Shown here piece after piece: positions 46,594 through 57,859 of a stretch of DNA of 64,000 nt (its first letter is position 1; each line of letters opens with the position of its first letter). Both the position numbers and the translations under genes were made by a program. The stretch covers positions 228,647,120 to 228,711,119 of the forward strand of contig CM057009.1 of assembly GCA_029891345.1 (NCBI GenBank). The letters run 5' to 3'. Source of the stretch: Dryococelus australis (taxonomy: Eukaryota; Arthropoda; Insecta; Phasmatodea; Phasmatidae). The notes under the pieces are model-generated. The model saw nothing but the letters and a program-made list of their open reading frames with translations, made no database searches and had not been told where the DNA came from.

Positions 46594-47976
46594 CTTTACA
46601 CCACACAAGGGTGCAATTGTACAAAATAAAAATAACGTACACTTCACAGAGAATTCTTAAATTTCAATATTAAATTTATTAGAAATATCTTCAGCACTTT
46701 TTGCAAAAACTGTAATAATACAGTTTCCACTGAAATCATAATCTTCATTATAACAGGTGAGTAATAAAGAATCTGTAATTAAATAATTTATTAAGAACTC
46801 TACAACATTTAGTTTACTGACTTCACATAGCAAAATATTCATTTAAATGACTAGAATTATTTAGTAGAGCACTCTCTCAATAAAATGTAATCAATTAAAA
46901 ATTTGGAGTGCCAAAACATTTGTAATCACTTTTATTACAGCAAAGTCTGCGGTGGTGATTACCTTGATTTGTTTGGGCTAGTCTTACACAAGTATCTTTC
47001 ACATTAACACAATTTAACTTGTATCGCAGCTTACTACACATTAAATCGACTCGCCTGTCCTACAATAATCCAAACTCAGCATTAAAAAAGGATAGAAAGC
47101 CTTTTAAATCAATTCAAATTCATTTATACAATCACCAACTACCTCTCATAAGACCCTCAGGTCAGTAGGAAAATGAGAATTAATTATGTCATTCAACAAC
47201 CCCGCGCCAAGCTGCAAGACTTTAAACTGGATTTAATACCAGTGCCTGAAAAGCATGTAAGAATAACTCACAGATTGACTTTTAAAATGAAAATATGATT
47301 ATTCATGAACACTTTAATTAGATTTAAATCAAGGACTTCACATAATACATGTGCTGCTGTCAAAAGATGCATTAAAGAGCACAAGCAAGTAAAATAACAC
47401 TTTAAAACTCTATAAAAGCGACAATTCTGTACGGTGGCACCCCAGAATAATTTGCTAAAACATTCTGAAATTAATTACAGGGCAAAACAAAGCACCGAAC
47501 TGAGAAAAAATACATACACAATAATTAAAATAATATTATATACCAAAACTCTTCGCCTGTGCGAGTCTGGACAGCTTAGTCTATAACGCACAAAACTGCA
47601 GTGGGCTAACCAAATGGGGCAGTGGCATGCAACCTTAAAGGAATATTCATCGAAAGCTTCAAAATATCTACCAAGCAAATATGCGTAAATTTCAAACTAG
47701 CATACTGAAACATCAAATAAACCATTTACCATTAATGCCACTGAAACCTGCAACTTTGCTAGCTATTCGAACTAAATGCATCGAAGCCTATATACACTAA
47801 CTACAGCCCAAAAAAAATTTTTAACACTGCCGTCCAGACTCATTACCTATCATTTCATCTTGGGTGCACATTTTCTAAAAAAAATTTGTAACATTAGTAC
47901 CAATTAATTACCTTAAACACAATCAATTTGTGAAACGCTATTACATTTTACACCGCACATCAGAATCATTAACGAC
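46594..47976 (-). mobile_element. Left terminal direct repeat (3' LTR) of the minus-strand gypsy element
   Basis: Starts near 'caccacacaagggtgcaatt' and ends near 'cacatcagaatcatta'. It aligns to 51350-52490 except for about 260 extra bases at roughly 46865-47130, absent from the right copy. Long for an insect gypsy LTR. Confidence 0.6.
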
Positions 47977-48199
47977 GACTCGCCGTCGACAAGGCCGCAT
48001 CTACAGCGCCCACCACAGAGTCCTTTACAGCAAAGCTCGGGAGGAAGATGGGCAAATGCAAATAACACGGAAAACTGAGAAAGGGGAGATACACCAAAAA
48101 AAATATCCATAACAAGGAAACTGGGAATGTAAAAATTCACGCCCTATTAAACACAATGACACAATAACAAATATATAATACAAATCTGCATCTGCAAGA

Positions 48200-49380
48200 A
48201 TTAACTATGTTCTGTGCACAAAGAATTTGAGTTGTGCACCACGTGCTTTCCTGTAAACCTTACCCGAAGATGGAAAAACCAATTGCACTGAATTGGGGCC
48301 CAAATATTAACTAATCCTGTAAGGTTCCTCGAACTTGGGGAAGAGTTTTCCAGATAAATCATTTGCCTGGTCGGCCAGCCTATGAGTCCTAACCAGAACG
48401 AGGTCGCCGGGAGCATAACTGGAAGGTGAATGGTAAGCATCTAACGTGGAATTAATTCACTGCCTTCTTGCCTGCATCAAGATGACTGCAGACCTCTCCC
48501 ATCAGCCTGTCCTAGTCAGCCTCCAAGAGGGAAGAGGGAACAGGAGGAATGTTCCACAAGTTAAACCAAGGATGGGTTAAGAAGCGTCCTAAAAAGGGTA
48601 AGGAAGGGGGAACCCAGTGGATCTGTGCGAATCACTATTAAAACCTACATTTACAAACTCAATATCATCTCAGCGAGGGTGATTCCGGTTATAAAAATAA
48701 TCAAGGACACCTTAAGGTCTTTGTTGAATCAAATGACCTAATTCTCTTAGGGAAAATATGGACAACAGATAAAGTCCTTAATGTTGTATTTAAAACACAT
48801 GTCACTGAACAGATTAGATGTAAAATACGTGGCATTTTCAGTTAAAATTTCTGCATAAAATTGAATATTTTCCAGACATATTGACAAAGAGCCTTAACTA
48901 TTGTTGAGCACTTCATATTCCTAAGATAAAGTAAAATTACAAATTTTGAGTAAGTATCCAACAATATTAAAATATGTATGTTTCCTTTACGTGTACAGAT
49001 CAAAGGACCAAATGATATGCAGATGGACTCTTTCCCAGAGTGCCTCTGGTAAATGACACACACTCTGTCCCACATTAGTATTCCGCATCTTCTTGCAGTT
49101 CTGGCAGGCTTCACAGGAACAAACTAAAATAGAGACATCACTTTTCAAAGATGGCAATGCAAAGTAATTGGCTATCTTCTAAAAGATCTTATTTATTCCT
49201 TGATGATCACCAAATACCGAGTTATAAAAGTAAGATATAACCATCTGCCTCAAGGCCAGTGGTACCACTATCTGATGAGTTAGACCTGTTTCCCCATATA
49301 GTAAAGAATATTGTTTTGCAAAGCATTGTGAAGAACTGCGCCCTTCCTCAAATCCTTAACTACTTGGGAACAGAAGTTGT
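48200..49380 (-). pseudogene. Integrase remnant of the minus-strand gypsy element
   Basis: Minus-strand reading gives the HHCC part CSCEACQNCKKMRNTN (about 49060-49112), a core fragment SFDLYT and LLDTYSKFV near 48930-49010 in neighbouring frames, and a well-kept C-terminal domain with APGDLVLVRTHRLADQAND (about 48360-48415), KLFPKFEEPYRI, and GPNSVQLVFPSSGKVYRKA (about 48235-48300). This C-terminal domain pattern is typical of gypsy integrases. Stops are frequent. Confidence 0.7.
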
Positions 49381-49382
49381 TC

Positions 49383-49830
49383 TCAGCCTAGGCCTGACGT
49401 AGTTATATAAAGAATTCCGGAAACCCCTGTATGCTGTATAAGGGAAGCCTTGGGCACCTCATTCTTTTCTGCCTCAAAATAATCGGGATCAAACATCCGT
49501 GAAAGCGCTTTAGCTCCCTGGTTTCCGGTTCCACTGACGTGATGCACTATAAACTGGAACCTGGACAGGCACAGTACCCACCTTCCCATTTTCCCGAGTT
49601 GCTGGCTGTGGCTCAATACCCAGCTCAAGGCCTGGTTATCCGTGAACAAGTCACATTCATTATGCTCGATGTGCGGCGCAATATTTTGTAGGCCAAAGAT
49701 GCATACCAGTGTTTCGTTTTCATATATTCCCAAGTTGCGTTTACCTTCAGTCAACATACGACTGGCAAAGACCATGGGAACCAACCTGCATTCATATCTC
49801 TGGCTTAGGACAGCTCACATAGCCAGCAAT
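49383..49830 (-). pseudogene. RNase H remnant of the minus-strand gypsy element
   Basis: Open for 133 codons. Visible: PMVFASRMLTEGKRNLGIYE (the substrate-handling part), CDLFTDNQALSWVL (the TDN/H block) and FIVHHVSGTGNQGAKALSRM at the end, which matches the H.xG..N..ADALSR block of gypsy RNase H with ADA changed to AKA. Best preserved part of this element. Confidence 0.75.
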
Positions 49831-50760
49831 GACACATCTATTTGAACGATGAAACACTTAGGGAAATCGGGAAGATGAAGAACTGGCGACGATAACAAAG
49901 TTTTCTTTAGACTGAGGAAAGCATGCTCCTTCTCAGTGCCCCAAACAAAGTAAACACCCTTTCTATTCAAGTAATTTAAGGGTGTAGTTATCTATGTATA
50001 AAGGTCTATGAAACAGGAGAAGTAACTCATGTTTCCTAAGAAGTTTAGAACTCCATAACAGATTTAGCTCACGAGAAATCCAAAATAAGGGCTACTCGGT
50101 CCAAATATATAAGCAAACGACCCTCGCATAATACAAAACCTTGGAACTTAAACTTGTTAGTACCTAGGGTGACCTTATCGCGATTGACGTTAAGTCCAAT
50201 GTCATGCATCCTCGTCAAAACTTGGTGCATATGTTACAAATATAATTCCATACTTTCGCTATAGACAATAATGTCATCTATATAGTTAAATACAAATTGG
50301 TATTTAAAATCTGACAGGACATGGTTTAGAATACGTGATATTGCCTGGCTTCCGAAGTTGAACCCCATAGGAATCCTCGTGAATTAGTATTCAATCCATG
50401 GTGTACTGAAAGTTGTATATTTGTTACAGGAAAGATCCAGTAAACATTGATGAAATCTATTATTAATATTGAGGACCTAAACACCCTAGCCTTCCCTAGA
50501 TGTTTTAGGGGACAATCGATAGTAGGCTACAGAAAATAATCTTTATGTATTTTTTTGTTCACCAATGAATGCTCTACAACTAGGCTGTATTTATCACTGT
50601 CTCGCATACGCACAAGAAACCTGGCAAACTGTAATCAGATGTTGAAGGAACAAATACACCTGATTCTAATAATTTGTTTATGATTTCGAAAAAAGGTCTG
50701 AAGTTTAGATGGAGGGCACTTAAAGTGCCGATCATGCACGGGAATGTCGTCGGTCAGGGA
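49831..50760 (-). pseudogene. Reverse transcriptase remnant of the minus-strand gypsy element
   Basis: The catalytic box YIDDIIVYS lies at about 50260-50284, followed by LTRMHDIGLNVNRDKVTLG and FQGFVLCEG, the usual thumb/connection blocks of gypsy RT. The region towards 50760 is heavily broken. Confidence 0.7.
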
Positions 50761-51240
50761 AAACCGGTATGGCACTTACCTATCCTAGGGGTGAAAACAT
50801 TAGAAAATTCCTCCCTTAACTTCTGAAGTTTGAACTTAAAGTCGATGTTCTGCTCTTCAATGGTCACAGAATAAATTTGCTTCGCTGGACTATTACTCGT
50901 GTGCAATCTCACACATATGTTGGGAGCAAACCCAAATGAAAGATAAACACTCGTCAAAATTAACAGTTGCCCTGGACCTATAAAAAGATTCTAAGCACAG
51001 AATTAAATTGTGTGAGAGGGAAGTGAATACCCAGAACTCGAACGTCCAGGCAAACCTGCCTACCTTAACATGTAAATTAACTAACATATCCGAGCGGATA
51101 TGACCGTCTTTGGCGATACATAAAGCCTTCTCAGGCACAATGCTAATGGTCCCAGCTGATAAAAATTTTGCCTCAACCAGGGTTACTAAAAATTGGTGGC
51201 CCTGGTGTCGATGAGTGCTGGAAAATTCTGCCCACCACAA
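50761..51240 (-). pseudogene. Protease to RT linker remnant of the minus-strand gypsy element
   Basis: The minus strand contains FEFWVFTSLSHNLILCLESF, which fits the ILG-like end of a retropepsin with changes, and then LREEFSNVFTPRIGKCHTG, the conserved approach to the RT (K..F..VF.P..G). The active-site DSG is not visible, probably altered (AEFSSTHRH region). Two frames are joined at about 50950. Confidence 0.5.
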
Positions 51241-51349
51241 GTGAAGGAAAGAGTTTTGGTATATAATATTATTTTAACTGTGTATGTAAAATTTTACAGT
51301 ACAGTGAAGAGGGAAGGTAGAGCTAGGAGCTCAGCAGAGTAGCACAGTT

Positions 51350-52490
51350 TATTGCACCACACAAGAGTGCAATTGTACAAAATATAAATAATGTACACTT
51401 GACAGACAGAATTCCTAAATTGCAATATTATTTTTAAAAAACAGATATTTAGCCCTTTTCACAAAAACTGTAATATCACAGCTTCCACTTAAGTAATAAT
51501 GTTCATTATAACAGGTGAGTAATACAGAATCAGTAATTAAATAATTGATTAAGAACTCTATAACATTTAGTTTACTGACTTCACATTGCAAAATATTCAT
51601 GTAAATGACTAGAATTATTTAGTAGAGCACTCTCAGTTATGCAATCACCAACTACCCCTCAAGACCCTCAGGTCAGTATGGCAATATGAATTAATTATGT
51701 CATGCAACAACATCGCGCCAAACTGCAAAACTTTAAATTGGATTTAATACCAGTGCCTGAAAAGCATGTAAGAATATCTCACATATTGACTTTTAAAATG
51801 AAAATATGATTATTCAAGAACACTTTAATTAGATTTAAATCAAGGACTTCACACAATATGTGAGCTGTTATCAAAAGATGTATTAAATAGAGCAAGCAGA
51901 TAAAATAACACTTTAAAACTCTAAAAAAAGCGATAATTCCGTATGGTGGCACCACAGAATAATTTGCTAAAACATTCTGAAAAGAATTACAGGGTCAAAC
52001 AAAGCACCGGACTGAGAAAATATATATACACAATAATTAAAATAATATTATATACCAAAACTCTTCCCCTGCGCGTGTCTGGACAGCTACGTCTAGACGC
52101 ACAAAACTGCAGTGGGCTAACCAAATGGGGCAGTGGCATGCAACCGTAAAGGAATATCAATAAAAAGCTTCAAAATATCTACCATGCACATGTGGGTAAA
52201 TTTCAAAATTGGTACTGAAATATCAAAAAAGCAATTTACCATTAATGCTACTCAAACCTCCAACTACCAAGCTATTCGAACTAAAAGCATCAAAGCCTCT
52301 AAACACAAATTATGGCTCCAAAATGGTTTAAATTACTGCCGCCCTGACTCACCGCCTATAATTTCGTCTTGCGTGCACATTTTCTAAATAATTGTAACAT
52401 ATACCACCAATTATTTTCCTTGAACACACTTTATTCGTGAAACGCCATTAGTTTTTAGGCCTCACATCAGAATCATTAGTGACCTACTTG
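51350..52490 (-). mobile_element. Right terminal direct repeat (5' LTR) of the minus-strand gypsy element
   Basis: About 1.14 kb, starting near 'caccacacaagagtgcaatt' and ending near 'agaatcattagtgac'. Aligns with the left repeat throughout; shared landmarks include 'gcagtgggctaaccaaatgg' and 'tttagtagagcactctc'. Confidence 0.6.
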
Positions 52491-52831
52491 TGTCGTTGAA
52501 TATTCCAGCAGGTAAACGTTTCATATGGCAAGCTGATGAGCAGCGTGGTGCACAGGTGGAAGGTCGGTATAGCAATCAGCTTACATATTTAAAACTTAGG
52601 TGCGTGGCTGGTGTAGAAAGGTGGAGGGGGAATCCAAGGAACAAGAAGTGGAAGCTGAGCTTGCCATGAAACAACACTACGGGCTCTACAAATTGTAGCC
52701 ATGGCGGTGGCAATAACCAGTATAGAAGGTAGCACTTCTGCATCTTTTTCTTTTGTAAACCCATTTTATTTATTCCCGTGCATACATCAGGAGGATTTCT
52801 TTAGGTAGTTAGGTATGCGAGTTCAGTAACT
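52491..52831. other. Spacer, possible insertion junction
   Basis: The match between the two terminal repeats ends at about 52490; beyond it the sequence is unrelated to the DNA beyond 47976. No gene recognised. Confidence 0.35.
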
Positions 52832-53113
52832 GTGTCGAGTGCTACAAGTGATTTAAGCCTTCCATATGTCACATTAGCCGATAAAAATTATTTAACTGCT
52901 AGAACAAAAAAACTATCATTATCACTAAACCTCCAAAATGAGAGAGGTTTTTTGGATTATTATTATCGACGGCACACATGCTGCTTTTATATGTCTAAAA
53001 ATGATGTATCTAAGTTTCAAGTCACTCGAACTCAGTTAGACAAATATATATCTAACTCGAATAACATACGAACTGCGAATGATACCAGCTTGACTGTCTC
53101 AATATATGTTTGA
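52832..53113 (+). other. Unassigned open frame with protein-like composition
   Basis: An open frame of 93 codons from ATG includes KNYLTARTKKLSLSLNLQN and later YYYRRHTCCFYMSKNDVSKF. It is less AT-driven than neighbouring frames but has no motif I recognise. An AG acceptor-like site (gcgagttcag) precedes it. It ends where repeat B begins, so it may be a piece of a mobile element. Low confidence that it is coding. Confidence 0.2.
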
Positions 53114-53129
53114 AAACTAATTTCATTGT

Positions 53130-54084
53130 TATTTGGAGTAATATAATGGATTGTAGATATTGAGTGTTATAACGTTCTGTTCAGTTATTTGATGTATTAC
53201 AAATTAGAAAGTTTGTCTGTCAGAATATGTAGAAATATGTGTTTGACACTTTTTTTTTAGCAGTGAGTTTGATATGAATGCAAATATTATGAGTACATAC
53301 ATTTTTTTTTTTTGTTGTGTGGTAGTCATAATGAATGGATCGAGGGTTAATATATCTTTTATGTATGGTGTGTTAGTTTTACTGGTTGCGTCTCTTTGCA
53401 AATGGATGGTATGGTGTGATAATATGACTTGTTAGAATTTGGAATATTTTTTTGAGCAATTGGTATGTTCTGACAATATAGTATGGTCTGCGAGTATTGA
53501 TTGTTAGAATGTTTTTTTTCTGCAGAAGATTTGAATTGCATGTTTGGTGATATGATTTATTGGAATGAGATTTCGTTAAGGTTGGATCGTTGACTATGAT
53601 AAACTGTATGGGTGTTGGTATGGTATGAATGTGAGTGTGTGTTTTGCTATTACATGATGAAATGTTTTATCAGAGAAATTAGCTGGAATATTTCATAGGA
53701 ATGGTTATATGATTGTTTGTTTGTCCTTGATGGTATGAACAGAAGCGTTTTGGTATAATCTATATGATGTAATGGAAAGGATTTTAGGTAGTGTTCTGGT
53801 ACTTTGGGATATTACAAGTTAGAATATTTTGTCTGGAAGAATGTGTATAAATGGATTTTTGTATGTATTTTTTTAGCACCGACTATGATATGGCATCAAA
53901 ATATTATGAGATAATGTAAATAATTTTCGATGCGCATATGGAGATTTGTGCAATATAGTAGTTTCAAATGACATTAAATTAGGATTGGGTATTGGGGAAA
54001 AGCTGGTCGACATATTTAATTAATAATAATATTGTAATATGGGTGATGAATTCATTTCTGTAAATTAAGTATTGACATATCAGG

Positions 54085-54158
<74 letters not shown>

Positions 54159-54330
54159 CTGAAAAATAAATATATTTATCAAACAATTGCAATATATAAT
54201 GAATTTTAAAATGAAGTATATAAGTGAGTGGTTTTTGGGTTTTCAGATGGCTCTAACATAAGTATTTCTTATAGTAAATGCTCTCTAGTAAAATAGAATA
54301 TCCTGTTTTGTTGGTAGCATGTTTGCAAGG
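53130..54330 (+). repeat. Dispersed repeat B, plus-oriented copy
   Basis: Aligns with the reverse complement of 41925-43240 (see there). A (TA)n tract of about 59 bp (54090-54149) replaces a shorter 'tatatata' stretch in the other copy. Low complexity TG-rich DNA with many 'tatggtatgata' phrases. Confidence 0.75.
54090..54149. repeat. (TA)n microsatellite
   Basis: About 29 perfect TA units inside repeat B. Confidence 0.95.
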
Positions 54331-54600
54331 AAATAAAAAAAATGGAATATTAATAGCAAATGTTCTCTAGTAAATGGAATATCTTGGGTCTATATAAGAA
54401 AGGGCTAGAAGATTGTTCGAACCAACATCCTTCCTAATATGTGTATATATATAATATTCACCTTCTTGTGATATGCATCTAAGGTGTATATGTTGTTTAA
54501 TTAATTCCATATAAGATGTATATGGAGATACTTATTTTTTAAAGAGTTTTGCGTAAATATATTTTCAAAAGTAGTGCATCATAACCATTATGATATGTTT
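54331..54600 (+). repeat. Extension of repeat B matching 38785-38970
   Basis: Contains 'gatgtatatggagatactta' and 'tagtgcat', found in reverse orientation at 38785-38970. It directly follows the main repeat B copy, so the family's unit is probably longer than 1.2 kb. Confidence 0.6.
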
Positions 54601-56200
54601 AATTACCTATGACTGGGTTTTAGATTTTATGTATTCCTCCCTCGTATGGTACTATGTTCACAAAAGGTATGAACATATGGTGTTTAGGTAAACCAGACTT
54701 GTAGCAAGCAATAAATGTTAAGGTATTTACTTCATTCTGTTAGTGTGTGTGTGCATGAGTGTGAGTGGAATGTATAATAAGAACATATATTTATCGTTAC
54801 CCTATAAATGTTGGTTCACATGAGACTTTGACAAAACGATCAGTGACAGTCACTCATCTGCTGAGATGTTTACTTAGGGTTGTGTGTGATGGACCAGATC
54901 TAGGCATGTTTAATGTAATGCGATCGCTTAGTAAATATGTTCTGTAGCAAACGATAAAGATGATATTCGCACAATTTGTATGGATACCCTCATAGGCCTT
55001 CACATTAGGTGAATGTTATCTTGTCAGGTGGTGGGGAACACATGTCTTGTCGTCGAAATGCACCCCCCTTAGCAATGTTGGAACTAGTCTCGCCCCCTCC
55101 AACCCTTCGCCATAATATCTTTGCTAGTTTGTCGTCCATATTCGCATTTACTATTGGAGTTATCTAACCTTTCGAGAGATTTGCTAGAGATGTGAGTGTG
55201 GTGTCTCTAGTTTTTTAAACTTTTCTATATGATGATCTGGTAATTTTCATTGCTTGACTGTTATGAATTATTAGTAATTTTGAGGTATGGTGTTTGATAT
55301 GGTCTGTATTGTTAATAGCATGACTGAGGTACTCTTAGTTAGAGCGATTGTTATGGTGTGGGCTGTATGTTTTGTTTGGTATGGCTATAGGCTGTGGTGG
55401 TTCAGATGTCACCTATATTATGTTGGCCTCCTTGGTTGTATCGCTTTCAACATTGCATGGCTTAGGCCAGCTAATATCATGATGAATTTATAATATCAGT
55501 TTTAGTACCCAGTACAATTCAATTTGGTTTTTTATTGTGCTGGAGGTTTTTAACCTGGTAGGTTTCGTAAGAGGAGCTATTAATATGGGTGGTATAATTA
55601 ATTGGTTTTTTGGTTGATAGAGTGACTTATATTAATGTCTGGTATGCTGGAGTGTTGTCAAAGAGTATGTTTTAGTTGGTGGGGTTAACGGATGGCATAA
55701 GCTTGGTATGAAATGAGTATTTGTTTTGTTGCATATACAACACGATCTTTGCTACACAACAGATGTATACTGGGGTTATGGTCTCTATGGGTATTCATAT
55801 TTGGTTTTTGTATATCTGGGGTGTGGTTGTCAGACTTGTTATTGGTATGGATCATTGATAGAATGACTTATATTATGTTTGTTATGATATTTGGCTGGTG
55901 ACTGATGGTATGACAATAATTTTGGACATGTGATTATTTTGGTAATGTCAGTGCGGACTAATGTCTTTTGCCATTATATTGGACAGCATGAGCATATTTA
56001 GTCTGATGACGGTTAGTAGAGCAGATGTTAGGGTCGTAGGAAGAAATTTTTGGTAAGGATTGTGTTGTCTAAATGGCTGACGTTTTAGGTGTCAGGACCA
56101 AGTCAATGGATCAAGGATCAAGTGTCAAGGGTGAAGTGTTATTTTGTGGTCATTAGGGTCTTTTAGGTGTCATGTTGGTATAATTTTGTGGTCATTTACG
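54601..56200. repeat. TG-rich degenerate repeats
   Basis: Low-complexity DNA with many 'tatggt' and 'ggtatg' phrases. One clear duplicate pair: 'ttgatagartgacttatatt' at about 55613 and 55853, spacing about 240 bp. No gene. Confidence 0.45.
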
Positions 56201-56206
56201 GGTCAG

Positions 56207-56305
56207 CATCGCACTTAGCACTGGAGGCACCGCACTTAGCACTGGAAGCACAAAACTTATTACTGAAGTCACTACACATAGCACCAAAGGCACCGCACTT
56301 AGAGT
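56207..56305 (+). repeat. About 21-24 bp tandem repeat (CGCACTTAGCACTGGAGGCAC)
   Basis: Four to five imperfect copies of 'gcacttagcactggaggcac' in tandem. Confidence 0.8.
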
Positions 56306-56745
56306 CAAGGTTCGGTCTCGATTATAAAATATGCTTGCATGCTTGGTTTATCATGGCTAGTATGTTGGGTGATACGTTTTCGAGAATATCTGTCTTGCGA
56401 TTGTTGGTGTAAGTAGAATGGTGTGGACACTATGCTAGCACATAATGCTGAGACATTCTTAAGTTAAAAGTGTTTGGCATAGGTGGTTATTGAATTTGAC
56501 TGGTATCAGCCTGCATGGTGGATGGTTATGAAGATGTTTATTGTGTCACTGGTATGGTCTGTATGATTGCTTTGTATGGCCTGTATGGACTAATAATATA
56601 GGTATGCTAGAGTTATAGTGGTTGGTAGAACAAATGTCAGAGATGTTTGTGTTTCGGCTGGTCTTAACTCTATATTTTCTGTAAATTTTGGTTATGTTAA
56701 GCAGCATGGTGCCTGCCAGCGAGAGTATAAGTAGCCTGGATTCAG
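56306..56745. other. Spacer, TG-rich
   Basis: Continues the low-complexity TG-rich DNA. No gene recognised. Confidence 0.35.
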
Positions 56746-57018
56746 TTAGGAAGATTTGTTTGATGGTGGCAGTCGTGAAAGACACTTAATCTTAGCTAGT
56801 TGAAAGCTAATAAAATATATTATAGAGCCAAAGGTTGCTGTCCCATCTATGCCTGAGGTTGGCACAGTGATATCAGCCTCTTCAGATGGGACACCTGTTG
56901 TAGTAACAAAATCGCCATTGACTTCTTCAGACATGAAACTGTCAACAACTGTGACTTCTTCGAAATTATATCTTATATTAGAGATGCCATCAACGACTTC
57001 TTCAAGGCTTCGTTGCTG
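56746..57018 (-). other. Unassigned acidic repeat-like open frame
   Basis: On the minus strand a long open stretch reads SLEEVVDGISNIRYNFEEVT, then VVDSFMSEEVNGDFV and SEEADITVPTSG. The phrase (S/F)EEV-x-VVD recurs with a period of about 17 residues (about 50 bp), seen in DNA as repeated gacttcttc. An AG acceptor-like site (tagtcacagtaacag) precedes it. The plus strand over the same bases is also open (Ser/Thr-rich), so strand is uncertain. No family recognised. Confidence 0.25.
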
Positions 57019-57108
57019 TTACTGTGACTAGATATTTGGCATCAGCCATGGTGCTTGGAAGCATGAAAAAACTAATTGTTTAAAGGGACCTTCCTGTGCT
57101 ACACAACA

Positions 57109-57588
57109 ATGAATCAAGTGCAAGCATCTGTTCAAAGGTATGATACATTGAAGAAACATAGCAATAACTGTAAATGATGAGTTTCAGCAGTTAACAAACG
57201 ACATGTACTAGCTGTTGGTGAAACCACATGGAATGGATTCTACCTGAAACAATCGACATTCAAGGAAACTTTAAATGATTATATGATTAGGAATAACATT
57301 GTAGGTACGAAAGACATATGTACATACCTGCACCATATTGATAAAATGATAACCAATCAATAAACAGAAGAACTTGAAGAACATTCCATAAAATCAATGT
57401 TTGGCTGGAGTGTACGTACGAAAATTCCTGCCTTTAATGAAACCATCACTCGCCGAGCATTCAAGACTGCGAATCAAGCACTATACAATGTTTATAGTAT
57501 CCCAGGGGCTGTAGAGGCCATGAAAGAAAAACTTTGCAGTGAAGAAGAATATATGTGCAAGGTTTCTGTTAGATGCTTGCTAGTGTAG
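57109..57588 (+). pseudogene. Unassigned coding remnant, one frame with three stops
   Basis: From an ATG at 57109 a single frame runs 160 codons with only three internal stops, two of them adjacent near 57176 and one near 57361. Visible segments: MNQVQASVQRYDTLKKHSNN, RHVLAVGETTWNGFYLKQST, SMFGWSVRTKIPAFNETITR and VEAMKEKLCSEEEYMCKV. Persistence of one frame across the stops, and ordinary amino-acid composition in AT-rich DNA, indicate decay from a real gene. I do not recognise it; candidates are a mobile-element or virus-derived protein, or a host retrocopy. It lies 270 bp from the left end of the fold-back element. Confidence 0.4.
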
Positions 57589-57859
57589 ACGGCCTTGAGC
57601 TGCATATAAGCAGATTATATTAATTATGTGCTGCTGTAAAGATACTATTTGAATGATGTGGAAAATTGAATGATTCTGTTTTTTTATGTTTGTAGTCTAT
57701 AATATGTGTTTTACCCTGTGAGATATAAAGAGAATACAATGGTGCTTGGTCTATCACATATAAATACATTAAATAAAATCCGAGTAGGAAAGTCATGCCT
57801 ACGAAAAATTGTCGAGGAAGTAAATAATTAACATTGTACAATTTTTAGAATTGAAGTTA
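57589..57859. other. AT-rich spacer left of the fold-back element
   Basis: No gene seen. Confidence 0.4.

Larger units (their letters stand above)
46594..52490 (-). mobile_element. Second gypsy element, minus strand, with long terminal direct repeats
   Basis: Protease, RT, RNase H and integrase remnants read on the minus strand between 51240 and 48200. They are flanked by two direct repeats (46594-47976 and 51350-52490) that are similar throughout, as LTRs would be. Only about 100 bp separate the right repeat from the protease, so gag has been deleted. All frames are broken. Inner-side boundaries of the repeats are approximate. Confidence 0.7.
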
